This document shows, one piece after another, positions 49,663 to 59,508 of a DNA stretch of 64,000 nucleotides. Source of the stretch: Sergeia podlipaevii (lineage: Eukaryota; Euglenozoa; Kinetoplastea; Trypanosomatida; Trypanosomatidae); the NCBI GenBank assembly GCA_030849805.1, contig JASANZ010002264.1, positions 1-64,000 of the forward strand. Direction: 5' to 3'. The first letter of the stretch is position 1. Each line of letters begins with the position of its first letter. A program made the position numbers and the translations under genes. Below the pieces are notes generated by a model that was given only the letters and a program-made list of their open reading frames with translations, had not been told where the DNA came from and did not search any database.

Positions 49663-50330
49663 AATGCGTGTAGTAAGAGGGAGAGAGAGGCAGGTGCTTA
49701 TATGTAATAAAAACTAAGGAAAAGTATATGATAAGCCAACCCAAGCTACTCTTGTTGAGAGGCAGCGTTGTTTACGTGATAAATCTTATAATTGCGGTCG
49801 TCTTCCTTGACTACTGTTATCCTTTCTAAAAAAGCAGCACAAAATCAAATGTTACCTTCCAATAAAATTCGGAGAAAAAAAAGCAGAAAACAGGAGAAAA
49901 AAGAATAGTGAAAATAATCGAGTTTTTTTTTTCTTAAATGCATCCAAAATCGTACGAGAGAGAAATGACCTGCGCATCCCAGTGAGAAAAAAAAAAAAAA
50001 GAAACGACGTCTTTGTAGCCTTTAAATAAGCAAGAAACGAATTACTGCAATGTTCGCTTTTAATTCGCAAAAAGAATATCACACTTTTCCGTTTTTACTT
50101 TCAGCAGTTTTATAGTGTGATCAGCGACCAGCACAAAGTAATAAACCTTTCGTCACAATAACAAAGAAAACCACCATCAAAACGCGTTCTTACTGATTTC
50201 AATATCCTGTTGGTGCTTATATACCCCTATTTGTGTGTGTCTGTGCAACGTTCAAGATCGGTGTGTAGTTGTTTAGCAGCATTCTACAGGTTCAGCAACC
50301 CCATATTTCCAAAAAAAAAAAAAAGAAGGA
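49663..50330. other. Intergenic spacer
   Basis: A/T-rich, with pyrimidine-tract-forming purine run at 49676-49690 and A/T homopolymers at 49922-49931, 49986-50000 and 50311-50325. No gene seen. Confidence 0.4.
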
Positions 50331-51236
50331 TCACGACAAGATAGCGTCCTGCATTGATTTCCATTTCGCAAAGCGCAGTGGGAAGTCACGCGCAAACATC
50401 TCTTGACTTGGAGACGGATTGATCTGGCCCCGCTTACTCTGAGCCAAGGCAGTCGCCTCCTCGTACATCATGCCACCAAATGTAGTGAGATAGCAAATAA
50501 GCACCATCCAGCTGCGTCCCTTGCCCGCTTTGCAGTGCACATAAACACCCCTGTGCTGCAGTCGCACGCACTCACTCATCTTCGTAACTGCATTGGCAAC
50601 TACATCAAATGGTACGTTGGCGGTGGTGTCAGCCATGGGCACATGCACGTAAGCAACATCGTCTCCCATGTACTCCTTCCACTGCGCTTCCTGCGCAAAC
50701 TGAATCACACTGACACCGAAGCCTTCCATCTCCTCCTGCTCCAAGCACGCAACAACCATACCCAGCCGCACTTGACGCTCCTCCAGTTGTGTTGCGAGTT
50801 GTTGCAGATGGTTGCCACTACTACCCACCTGTGTCACAACAGGAATAGCTCCCAGTATGAGAAGATCTGTAATAAAGTTCCAGTGCAGAAAGTCAGCAGT
50901 AATACCAGCCTTCTTACCCAGGTATCCCGGAACCGCAGTAGCTATCAGGGAGCCCCAGAACCACGCTGCCTTGCCAGCCTTTGTGAGAGAATCACTAAGA
51001 CTTCCGTCGTCCTCGCCAGAGTTTCCACGAAGACGCGCACCTTCACGGAGGCGGCGCTCCCCTTCCAGTAGAAACGCATGATAGCGCTGCTTCAATTGAG
51101 CCAACTCAAGTTGTTCCGAATCAGAAAGCTCCTGCCCTGACTCTAGCCGGCGGTTTAACTCGTTCATGCGGTGTTCCTCCTCGCGAGTAAGAAGAACCGC
51201 CTCCCTAGCTATCGTAGTTGAAGCCTCTGCGGACAT
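50331..51236 (-). CDS. PTPMT1-like dual-specificity phosphatase
   Basis: A 301-aa protein. The C-terminal half is a dual-specificity phosphatase with the P-loop VHCKAGKGRS (Cys235, Arg241) and an upstream HVPMADTTAN in which Asp203 is the likely general acid. The surroundings (GVYVHCKAGKGRSWMVLICYL, ALAQSKRGQINPSPSQ) fit PTPMT1, the mitochondrial phosphatidylglycerophosphate phosphatase of cardiolipin synthesis. The N-terminal third is unusual: a charged coiled-coil-like helix (about 15-66), then a hydrophobic segment (AWFWGSLIATAVPGYLG, about 91-107) and a second (about 124-137), suggesting membrane attachment. The frame extends upstream only to a GTG; the ATG at 51236 is used. Confidence 0.75.
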   Translation of the reverse strand: MSAEASTTIAREAVLLTREEEHRMNELNRRLESGQELSDSEQLELAQLKQRYHAFLLEGERRLREGARLRGNSGEDDGSLSDSLTKAGKAAWFWGSLIATAVPGYLGKKAGITADFLHWNFITDLLILGAIPVVTQVGSSGNHLQQLATQLEERQVRLGMVVACLEQEEMEGFGVSVIQFAQEAQWKEYMGDDVAYVHVPMADTTANVPFDVVANAVTKMSECVRLQHRGVYVHCKAGKGRSWMVLICYLTTFGGMMYEEATALAQSKRGQINPSPSQEMFARDFPLRFAKWKSMQDAILS

Positions 51237-51712
51237 GGGAAAAACAAAAATCGTCACAAAAGTGTATTCAGTCCTCTCTCTCTCTCTCTATGGTAGAGAA
51301 ACAGTGAATCTCTATATTGCTGTTTCCACTAGATGCAGACCGCACAGCGAACTCCGCTTTTGTGTGTAGATAGCACAAATAGAGAGATTTGGAAGCAACG
51401 CAGTATCAAAAACCGTACTAGCAGCAGTCAAATGCAAAACGAGTAGAAAGCAAGCGCAAGAGGGAGAGAAAGAAGAATTTGTTGGGATTCTAATGGCACC
51501 TGTAAATCAGGAAGTTGAAGTCTGGAAGCAAAAACACAAAGAATAGCATCCCTAAATCACAGACAAAAGAAATAGAGAATACTATTTTGTTTCGCCTCAC
51601 ATAGAATGCCGACACGCACAGCAAATATACTGAATGGAGAAAAGTTCCTTTTACAAAACCAAATTGATCCTTCATCTCACCCCGCAATACATTCCTCCCC
51701 TCTCTCTCTCTC
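51237..51712. repeat. Intergenic spacer with CT-rich tracts
   Basis: Contains CT dinucleotide tracts on the plus strand near 51275-51290 and 51699-51714, the latter abutting the stop of the BUD13-like gene. They are purine-rich on the coding strand, so not splice tracts for these genes. No gene seen. Confidence 0.45.
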
Positions 51713-52315
51713 TCAAGAGCGCTTAATAGCACTCCGGCCACGAACTACGCCGTCCCACCGCCACCCCGGCGGAATGTGAAACTCATTTGAATAACTCGCT
51801 GAGACGTGACCACCACCTATTGGTGGAATAGCCCTCGTGTCGTACGGGAGGTACTGCGCAAGAAGCTTGTCGTCCGTGGGCTTGTTAGCTTGTAAATACT
51901 TGAGCGGCACTGCATACACATCCAGCAACTCATCCGGCAGCAGACCCCTCCACTCTAGTGGAATATCATCGTCGTCAGGCTGATGAGAGGGGATTACTCC
52001 TCGTGTTTCCGCGGTGGCTGTGAGTGCAACTTCAGGGGCACCAGCGGTACGTTGCACTTGATCGAGAGTGCCGCTGCTAATGTTCATAGCTAATATACCA
52101 GGTTCTTTGTGGCTATAGCTGTCGTCGTCGTGATGGCGCGTCAGTGAGTTTTCGCGAGTGATACTCGCAGAAGGCGACGACGAAGAAGCGACCCCCATTT
52201 CCAGCATGACGTGATCCACCCCTTGTGTTGGCACAGCATACTCTAGTAAGGGGGAATTAGTGTTGGGGAGGTACTCGTCCTCGTCGTCATCACTATCTAG
52301 CCTCCTGCGCTTCAT
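51713..52315 (-). CDS. BUD13/CWC26-like splicing factor
   Basis: A 200-aa protein, mostly disordered, starting with a basic-acidic motif (MKRRRLDSDDDEDEYL), that keeps the C-terminal BUD13 signature: SNEFHIPPGWRWDGVVRGRS. In the family this reads NRFxIxPGYRWDGVDRSNGFE. The segment before it (LLPDELLDVYAVPLKYL) is helical. Bud13 is part of the RES complex that joins the activated spliceosome. The protein is short compared with human BUD13, and the last part of the signature (NGFE) is replaced by a basic end. Kinetoplastids use the spliceosome almost wholly for trans-splicing, so this factor would work there. Confidence 0.65.
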   Translation of the reverse strand: MKRRRLDSDDDEDEYLPNTNSPLLEYAVPTQGVDHVMLEMGVASSSSPSASITRENSLTRHHDDDSYSHKEPGILAMNISSGTLDQVQRTAGAPEVALTATAETRGVIPSHQPDDDDIPLEWRGLLPDELLDVYAVPLKYLQANKPTDDKLLAQYLPYDTRAIPPIGGGHVSASYSNEFHIPPGWRWDGVVRGRSAIKRS

Positions 52316-52714
52316 TATGGATAAAGTTCCTCTGTTGGTAACTTCCTATGTCTAAAGCTTCATTAAAAAAAAAAAAATGATGTTCGTGTATGTTTATATT
52401 GCAAATAGTAAAACATAATTATATTTAAAAATACGAAATCACTTAGCAGAATGTGTCGAGTGAATATATTAAATAAATAACGCAAACCATCTACTGAATA
52501 ACAATGCAAAATCATGCATTGTTCACGCGATATGCTCACGCGACTCCCATAACGCCTTTTATTATTATTATTATTATTATTTGTAATGTCACTGTAACTA
52601 AACCAATAATAAATAAATAAAAAACTCTAGCATAAATCAAAAAGCCATGTATATATATAGATGGGCACAATCAAGTTACCAAACGCAGGGATGAAGAATG
52701 CGATCAAACACACT
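52316..52714. repeat. Intergenic spacer with (ATT)n
   Basis: A/T-rich; A run at 52365-52377 and an ATT trinucleotide repeat at 52560-52581. No gene supported. Confidence 0.45.
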
Positions 52715-54988
52715 TTAGCGCCTATTGTAGGCAAAGGAAAGAGGAGAAGATCTACTCAAGTGGTAGTGTGGCTCCTGTTGCATGAAATCTTCAAAGGATT
52801 GAGTGCGCCTGTGAGCTGTATAGAAGCGAGAGCCAGTACCACGATCCCTCCTCAGTGAAGACGAATAACGCACATCGGGAGTGGCATTCAGCATAACGGA
52901 TGATTCGGGTTGAATCACACAGTCCCCGTTAGGACTCGTGTCATTCTTAGGGGGCGGAGGGGCAGCACCCGGAGATCCTATGAAAGATGAGCGTGCGCGC
53001 AATTGCGGTGCTTCTTGATGCCCTGTGTGTGTTTGCACGTTTCTCTCCGGCTTCAGTGTTTGCTGTTGGCCCAACCGTTCACTCACTCTAGCTACCTCCT
53101 TATGCAACCTCTCCATCTCTTCTTCATACCCACTGCGCAGCTCTTCCAACATTCTGGCATGACGCGCCGCTTCATCCTTTTGCGCCTCTTGCTGCTTCTC
53201 CAGCGAGGACTGTATTGCCTTCATGTATTCGTGCACCTCGCGACTACCCCCTTCATCACTACGCCGCTCTGCCTCGCCGGAACTTCCACCACCAATTCCA
53301 GCAGAAGTTGCCGGCACTTGTTGCTCCGACGCACTCGCACGTTGACGCAGTGTGTGCTCCTTCTCCACCTGCCGTTGCAAAAGAGACTCTAGCTCTCTCA
53401 CCCGCTCGCGGTACGCCGCCTCGCGTGTAACGTGTGCCCCGATCTCGGCCTGATGATACTCCACCATCTCCAGCAGCTCAGCGCAACGTTCACGACCGAT
53501 GCGTAGCTCCTCACTGGCAGCGACCGATATCCTCCCTGCTTCCGGGGGCGTTTGCACGGCTGCATCGGCAGCAGACAAAGGCACTGGATACGAGCGAGCG
53601 CGTAAAACCCGAACAGTTTCCTGCAACTCGTTTCGTTCTGCTGCCATGTTTTCGTGCTCCTCCTTCGCCTTTCGCTGGCATTCGCGCAGCCGGCTTGCAT
53701 ATTCCGTTAAGTCAGCACGCAGGCGGGCCATAGCGGACTCCATTGCTGATTTATACGTCTCCAGTTCATAGCGCGCGCCACACGTGCAGGTCACAGGAGA
53801 GTTAGGATCGGAAGGAACGTTAGGTCGCGCATCAGCAGGGGTCGTTACAAGGCCATCCGCAGCGAGCGGTGCACTGCGGTCAGGACTGTGGCTGCTGTGA
53901 CCTTTACCTAGTTGCTTGGTCAATACAGGCTCTACCGGTATTTGCTGTCGTTCCGGATGATTTTCTTGTTGAAGGGGTGAAGCATTTGCAGTTTGATGCC
54001 CGGAGGTAATTCGCGGGACGGCTAACGCGGTGACGCTCACTCTCGTACTGTACACTCGTGCTGCTGTCTGAGCTACGGAAAATGCATCCTTAAAGGTTTC
54101 ACGCGTGGCGGGATCTGACCTGCTCACTGGGGACATGCAGCACACCCATGCACCAGGCTGCTGGCCTAGCAACGCCGGCTTGAGAAGGAAAATGAGTTTC
54201 GTAGCGGAAAAGCTCAGCACAGGAGCGCGGGCCTCAATAAGAGAAGCTGCGGTGGCAACACAATGCCGAGTCGACTTCATACCCCGTGAAACCTCGTCAA
54301 CAGCAAACGAAATGAACTGTACAGTTGTGTTTGGCATCGTTTTACCATCCTTGAACGCAATAATGATCGTGTAGATGATGTGCTTACCAGTGACGAAGCT
54401 GCTGGTAAGAGGACCACGCAGAAGGCCATTCAGGTGAGAAACCCCTCCAACCTCCACGTATGTGGTGTCTTCTACCGAGGTGAACTGTTCGTGTGTATCT
54501 TCCAAAATTACCGGTTCGTCCGCATTGCTGTCATTGCTGCGTGCCAGCAGGTCAACCAGTCGATTATCGTCATCAAGGAGGACAGCACCCAGATATATCG
54601 ATTGTACCTTGGCGCTCGACTGAAGATGTGCGACTGCGCGCGCCACTAGGCCATCCTCAGAATCAAGAAGAACCGATCGCCGACACTGAGCGACGCCATC
54701 AACCACAATCACCGCCTGAGGCGCGCGCCTTGTCTCAAGCACCATGTCGAGCATCGGTACTGTGAGCTTGGCAAACAACTCGCTGTTGGAGCGAGTGAAC
54801 ACATCTGCATTAAAGGACTTGCGAGCTCTATTGTCCGTAACGTCCACGAGTGTGGCGGTGTTGTCGTCGCGGAAGAGAGTGTAGTAGCGCTCCAGTGTAG
54901 GCAGTGATGAGTCACTTCCACTGCCGCTGTTTGAATACGGCAGCGCCTCGACCTCTTCGCTGGAAAACTCACGAATAGCCACCTGCAT
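52715..54988 (-). CDS. Kinesin-like protein with a degenerate motor (pseudokinesin)
   Basis: A 757-aa protein. Residues 35 to about 310 follow the order of a kinesin motor. KSFNADVFTRSNSELFAKLT at 57-76 corresponds to FDxVFxxxxxQxxVYxxxxxP. The end of the motor, FSATKLIFLLKPALLGQQPG at 260-279, corresponds to YRDSKLTRLLQDSLGGNxKT and is followed by a VCCMSP strand. The nucleotide motifs are gone. The P-loop position reads VVDGVAQCRRS (96-105), switch I SSRSH reads SSFVTGKH (196-203) and switch II DLAGSE reads AVDEVSRG (229-236). Coiled coils follow at about 405-465, 493-552 and 585-645, then a Pro/Ser-rich tail. Two VQT triplets (478-480 and 651-653) could be LC8 anchors. It probably does not hydrolyse ATP and may act as a scaffold. 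The start is fixed by an acceptor three bases upstream. Confidence 0.7.
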   Translation of the reverse strand: MQVAIREFSSEEVEALPYSNSGSGSDSSLPTLERYYTLFRDDNTATLVDVTDNRARKSFNADVFTRSNSELFAKLTVPMLDMVLETRRAPQAVIVVDGVAQCRRSVLLDSEDGLVARAVAHLQSSAKVQSIYLGAVLLDDDNRLVDLLARSNDSNADEPVILEDTHEQFTSVEDTTYVEVGGVSHLNGLLRGPLTSSFVTGKHIIYTIIIAFKDGKTMPNTTVQFISFAVDEVSRGMKSTRHCVATAASLIEARAPVLSFSATKLIFLLKPALLGQQPGAWVCCMSPVSRSDPATRETFKDAFSVAQTAARVYSTRVSVTALAVPRITSGHQTANASPLQQENHPERQQIPVEPVLTKQLGKGHSSHSPDRSAPLAADGLVTTPADARPNVPSDPNSPVTCTCGARYELETYKSAMESAMARLRADLTEYASRLRECQRKAKEEHENMAAERNELQETVRVLRARSYPVPLSAADAAVQTPPEAGRISVAASEELRIGRERCAELLEMVEYHQAEIGAHVTREAAYRERVRELESLLQRQVEKEHTLRQRASASEQQVPATSAGIGGGSSGEAERRSDEGGSREVHEYMKAIQSSLEKQQEAQKDEAARHARMLEELRSGYEEEMERLHKEVARVSERLGQQQTLKPERNVQTHTGHQEAPQLRARSSFIGSPGAAPPPPKNDTSPNGDCVIQPESSVMLNATPDVRYSSSLRRDRGTGSRFYTAHRRTQSFEDFMQQEPHYHLSRSSPLSFAYNRR

Positions 54989-55465
54989 TGCCTATAAATG
55001 TATATAGAAAGATAGAGGAAAAAAAAACTGTGCCTAACAAATCTATGTATCTATATCAATTATTCAATGTCTGCCCCCACCGCTTGAAAAGATAAAAGAT
55101 GAAAAGTATTATAAAGGAAGCCAGGTAATAGGGAACAAGGAGGAAAAAAAAAAGCAGTGGTGCAGTGTAAAAAGCAAAGAAGCAGCATGGGAATAAAACT
55201 TAAAAAAGAAAAAAAACATGCTTTGTCGCTCTCACGTCAGTCTTGTCAATCAAGAAGTAAGTGCACTCATATACGCAGCCTCCAGTAGATGCCATGATGT
55301 ATATCACATGCAATACATATATATACGATAGAAGGACGCACTGCTTGGAATATGGCGGATAAATATATACCCTATTATTTTCTGTTTTTTTTTCCCGACT
55401 GTATGTATACTTACATTTTGCACCTATTCAGCTTTGTGTATCAAAACATCACGGGCAACGCTGCT
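54989..55465. other. Intergenic spacer
   Basis: A/T-rich, with A runs at 55145-55153 and 55204-55217, a TA-rich stretch near 55315-55325 and a T run at 55386-55393. The minus frame 55441-55623 is a shadow of the LC8 gene. Confidence 0.4.
54992..55027 (-). promoter_or_regulatory. Predicted trans-splice acceptor of the pseudokinesin
   Basis: Coding-strand pyrimidine tract (plus 55007-55027), then a short A/T stretch and TATAG with AG at 54992-54993. The ATG follows after three bases, a very short leader. Confidence 0.5.
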
Positions 55466-55735
55466 CTACCCGGTCTTCCACAGTAGTACAGACACCTGAC
55501 CAACGTAAAAGTAGATGAACTGCTTCCCCTCGTGCACCACGTCAGCACCAAAATTACGTCCCACAATGCACTGCCACGTTGGAGAGTACCGCTTGTCGAA
55601 CTCCTTCTTGATGTGGGCGGCAATGTCCTTCTCCATCTGATGCTCCTTTATCGCCTTGGCGGCGATATCTAAGGCGTCGTTCTGCATCTCTGGTGTCATA
55701 TCCGTCACCTTGATATTAGGCTTCCGTTCACTCAT
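55466..55735 (-). CDS. LC8: Dynein light chain LC8 (DYNLL)
   Basis: An 89-aa protein that matches LC8 over its whole length: [39 protein letters not shown], then [19 protein letters not shown] and [18 protein letters not shown]8 is a dimeric hub that binds short [TVI]Q[TVI] peptides and is part of cytoplasmic and axonemal dynein. Length is exact for the family. The ATG at 55735 matches the family start; the 19 upstream codons are hydrophobic leader. Confidence 0.97.
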   Translation of the reverse strand: MSERKPNIKVTDMTPEMQNDALDIAAKAIKEHQMEKDIAAHIKKEFDKRYSPTWQCIVGRNFGADVVHEGKQFIYFYVGQVSVLLWKTG

Positions 55736-56307
55736 GATAGACAAGTCCGACAAATATATGCAGTAAATCCAAAAGACGGGGAAGGAAGACAATAATTACT
55801 CACTACCTACAAGTAGTTGAATAACGAGAATAAAGTGGCGCTTGATCTACTGAAGAAACAGCACACCTCCTTCTGCACGCTAATAATGCTCGTTATAAAA
55901 ATGTATGAATAGTATATGCTCCTTCCTATTAGTGAGAAAAGAGAGGTAAGATACTTCTTGCCCACTGCAATGATTTTTTAAAAGGCAAAAAAAAAAAAAG
56001 AACGCATGAATAGAATGAAATGATAGCAACCAACAGCAAAGTGCGAATAGTCAAAGATCCCACTAAACTACTCCCTTCAAACAACAATTGTTAAATTAAA
56101 AAAAAAAAGCAGCAAAGAGAAGAAAAACTAACTTTATTCCTGTAGCGATTTCAATTTATTCGTAAAAACATATACAGTTGATGCAAAAGGGTTCATCACC
56201 TTTACCCACACTTGGTCTTACGGAAAACCGATATGCCCCACCCACTTTCCAAAAAAAAAAAAATCTTAACAAGCAATCAGCATGTTGTTACTCTATACAG
56301 CATACGT
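55736..56307. other. Intergenic spacer
   Basis: A/T-rich, with A runs at 55988-55999, 56098-56108 and 56251-56263. No gene seen. Confidence 0.4.
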
Positions 56308-59300
56308 TTATGGTTGATGTGTTCCACTTTCTGGTGCTGCTTCACTGGTTTGATTCGGGGCTGCCTGTTCAGTACCAAATGGTGCGCCTGGCACAGTAAC
56401 TTCTTGCGCAGGAGGACTAGTAACTGTGGCCTCAGATGCCTTCGCGCTTGGCGCAGATTCGTTGGTTGTGAGAGAGGCAGGTGTCAGTGCAGGAGTAAGG
56501 GCGGCAAGCTGCTGCTTCAAAAGTGCATTCTCCTCTTCGGCACGCTGAAAGCGACTCTTGGCGACTGTGCAAAGCTTCAGAAGGCGACTGTTTGTGTCAG
56601 CCACCTTCGCGTTACTCTCCTCCGCCAGCGCCAAGTGGGACAGCATCTCCTCCCTCTCCGCGTGTAGAGTCTCCACTGTACTCTCAAATTCATTGCACCG
56701 CTCCGTCAGCTGGGCAATCTGCATAGGCGTCGTCATTGTCTCAGGGTCTGCCACAGACGCAAGACCAGCAAGCGAGCGAGTGCCCAAGTTGGCCAGAGCG
56801 CCTTGAAGGAGACGAGCACGTGCCAAGACATCTTGCAGGACTGGAACTACCTGTGCCACACCCGACCTTGCGAGGGTTCCAGCCAGCGCAGCATCCGTGA
56901 AATCCGCCGAGATAGCTTCCTGCGTGCCTGCACCAACACCATCATCTCCAGTAGCTCCAGTGCCCCCATTGACTGCAGCAACGCTGCGTGAAATAGTGTC
57001 CAGATGCTCGCTGAACTGATTGAGCATGTTGCGCAGCTCCGCAGCTGTAGTGGTGTCCTCAGAGGGTGCAGTGGGAGGAGTCGTACTACTAGTTGAAATG
57101 CGAGAAAGAGCCTCAAGTCTGTGCTGAAGCGCAATGGCAGTCGACCTCAGCGCGGTCTCACGCGCCTCTGCAGCCTTCAGTGCCTCCGCTACACGACCTG
57201 CGTGTGTCTCTGCAACTTCCTGCTGGCGGCGGTACTCACGCATCTCGCTCTCTGCCGCTAGACGTCCTTCACGTGCCTCCATTGCTTCAGCGACAGCCCT
57301 GTCTTGCACCTGGCGAAGTACCTCCAGCTGGTCTTTCAGCGCCGTCACCTCGCGCGCTGCCTCAGCCGCGTCAAGGGCGTCTTCTACCGGGACCTCATGC
57401 ATCAGTGCGCGCTCCACTACAGTGAGGTGGTTCTGCTGAATAAGGAGATTGCTTTCCTTCACCTTCTCATGCAGGTAGTCCCGCTGTGCCGTCACGTGCT
57501 TCAAGCGATCAAGCACATACTCCATGTACTGCCCATCCGAAAGTGACGTGTCAAGCAAGCGTGCCCGCTCTGTATCGGTGGCTTCCATGTGCGAGGCAAT
57601 AAACCGTAGCGCATCACCAAGCACTGCTTTCATGGCTGCAGTAGATTCCGCTTGCTGTGCCGTTGCCACTGCCGCCTCCATTTTTACGGAAATTCTCTCT
57701 GCAGACGACGATGTACCACCACCACCACCACAAGAAGAAGGCGTAGCAGCCTCGGTGCACCTTATGACACCATCGATGACTCCCATGAGCTCTGTGCCGA
57801 ATGTCTCAAGGGAGGTCTGCTCACGCTGCAACCGCTCCTCATACACTTCCCGCGTGCGGTTCCGCAACTTCTCAAGAGCAGTCACATGGGCTTCAAGACA
57901 TGCCTTCTCCTCTGCAAGAGACTCAGCGAGGGCATCAGACGGTGCTTGCGTATTCGTCGCGTCGCAGTCAGCGCGCACAAGGTCCTTGAGAACTGTAAGC
58001 TGCGCCTCTCTAGCCTTCTCCAGCGCTTCACTGGCAACACGTAGCGAGTCTGCGGAATGAACACTTTCTTCCGTGGCGAGGCGACGTGCAGTGTCGGCCG
58101 TGATGTAGTCCTCCCGTGTCGCTTCCATCTTCTCTGCGTAGTGTTTCCTCAGCTCCTGTAGCGTCTTCGCCACCTCGTCCGTCTGAGCGTCTCTCTCTAG
58201 TTGTTTAATACGCGCATGCTGCCGCAGCACCTCTTCACGCGTGGACTGTACCTCGTCTCGCGCCACCTTCAGTGACACCGCCAGTTGCGCAGCGTCGTCC
58301 ACCACCTGTGAGTAGTTCCATCTTAACTGGCTGAGCTCTTGAGCAGCCGCGGAGTCACTCTGAGGTCGGATGCGCTCACGTACCATCTCCGTGATACGAC
58401 GGTCTGCAATCTCACGGCGCTGCCGCTCTTCAATGTACTGCTGATGCACCGTCATGGCATCGTGACGAAGAACCTCCACTGAACGCTCCAAGGCCGTATA
58501 ACGTGCCTCCGCTTCCCCCACGCGTGCTTCCTGCCCACACCACGACTCGACAAGCTCAGATATGGTGAGATCGCGGTGTTCAAGCAGACGCAGTGCATAG
58601 TACTGCGGAGCCACACGACGCAGTGTCTCGGGTGGCATGGGGGAAGTAGTGTGGTGGTGCTCACTCAAGGATAGGGTGGACGACGGAGAGGATGAAGATA
58701 GAGGCTCTGTAAGAGCAGGGGGTATCTCTGCAGGGGCAGCAGCGGCCACTATTCCTCGCAGGTCAAGCTGTGCCTCTAGCATCCGTACATGTGTCCGCGT
58801 GCGTTTCAGTGCGGCAGCCGTGCCATCAGCGGTCACATTACACTTCGCGAGCGCATGCACCATGCGAACCAGCGCATCCACCTCTTTGATCTGGCGTAGG
58901 CAGCGGTGCTGCTCAAAGCGATAGCCAGCCTCTAGGCGAGCAAGCAGCACGTCACGTTCTGCAGTCCGCAAGTCAGCTGCCATCGCTCGCCTAGTGCTGT
59001 CAAGGACGGCTTCGCGTGCCTGAATGAGTACTGTGCGTACCTGCTCCATCGCGCGCTCTCGCGTTTCCTGCTCCATGTCCAGCTGGATTCCCAGCTGCTT
59101 TACAGGTCCCTCTAAGGTCCATTGCACAGTCTCATAGGCATCCTTGGCAACCATCTGCAACCCTGTGTGGAGTCTATCTTGCATTGCCTCCAACGTGTAC
59201 GCATGACACTCTGCGTCCTGTTGCGCCGCAATCCTCTCGAGCTCCGAGGCAGCAGCAGATGCGTGCACACGGAGTAGTCGGTTTTGCAAGTCGCCTGCCA

Positions 59301-59508
59301 TTGCACGCCAAGTGTCCTCGCTAGAGGTGGCTGCAGTGCATTGGGCGGAGACAGCCTCCATGACGCTTCCGCTTGCTTTGCTGAGAGCTTGTACCAACTG
59401 CTCAGTGCTGCCAGCTACCGCTTCCAGACGACGTGACTTGCCTTCATGAGTGTCAGACTCATTACTCTCAGGCGGAGTGCGCTGCCGCTTCATGTCAACC
59501 TCAAGCAT
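56308..59508 (-). CDS. Long coiled-coil protein, 1066 aa
   Basis: An almost continuous helical, Ala/Glu/Arg/Leu-rich protein. The N-terminus (MKRQRTPPESNESDTHEGKS from Met6) is basic and disordered. Heptads run from about 60 to 960 with short breaks, notably a Pro/Ser/His stretch near 270-300 and a Gly/Ser stretch near 590-605. The C-terminal 60 residues are Pro/Thr/Ala-rich. No enzymatic motif and no family name can be given. Such proteins in trypanosomatids are often cytoskeletal or flagellar. Coding composition is like that of its neighbours. Met1 is used; Met6 is equally possible. Confidence 0.75.
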   Translation of the reverse strand: MLEVDMKRQRTPPESNESDTHEGKSRRLEAVAGSTEQLVQALSKASGSVMEAVSAQCTAATSSEDTWRAMAGDLQNRLLRVHASAAASELERIAAQQDAECHAYTLEAMQDRLHTGLQMVAKDAYETVQWTLEGPVKQLGIQLDMEQETRERAMEQVRTVLIQAREAVLDSTRRAMAADLRTAERDVLLARLEAGYRFEQHRCLRQIKEVDALVRMVHALAKCNVTADGTAAALKRTRTHVRMLEAQLDLRGIVAAAAPAEIPPALTEPLSSSSPSSTLSLSEHHHTTSPMPPETLRRVAPQYYALRLLEHRDLTISELVESWCGQEARVGEAEARYTALERSVEVLRHDAMTVHQQYIEERQRREIADRRITEMVRERIRPQSDSAAAQELSQLRWNYSQVVDDAAQLAVSLKVARDEVQSTREEVLRQHARIKQLERDAQTDEVAKTLQELRKHYAEKMEATREDYITADTARRLATEESVHSADSLRVASEALEKAREAQLTVLKDLVRADCDATNTQAPSDALAESLAEEKACLEAHVTALEKLRNRTREVYEERLQREQTSLETFGTELMGVIDGVIRCTEAATPSSCGGGGGTSSSAERISVKMEAAVATAQQAESTAAMKAVLGDALRFIASHMEATDTERARLLDTSLSDGQYMEYVLDRLKHVTAQRDYLHEKVKESNLLIQQNHLTVVERALMHEVPVEDALDAAEAAREVTALKDQLEVLRQVQDRAVAEAMEAREGRLAAESEMREYRRQQEVAETHAGRVAEALKAAEARETALRSTAIALQHRLEALSRISTSSTTPPTAPSEDTTTAAELRNMLNQFSEHLDTISRSVAAVNGGTGATGDDGVGAGTQEAISADFTDAALAGTLARSGVAQVVPVLQDVLARARLLQGALANLGTRSLAGLASVADPETMTTPMQIAQLTERCNEFESTVETLHAEREEMLSHLALAEESNAKVADTNSRLLKLCTVAKSRFQRAEEENALLKQQLAALTPALTPASLTTNESAPSAKASEATVTSPPAQEVTVPGAPFGTEQAAPNQTSEAAPESGTHQP

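Noticed and set aside
50403..51071. Plus-strand frame of 222 codons
   Set aside because: Antisense to the PTPMT1-like phosphatase; no domain or start context.
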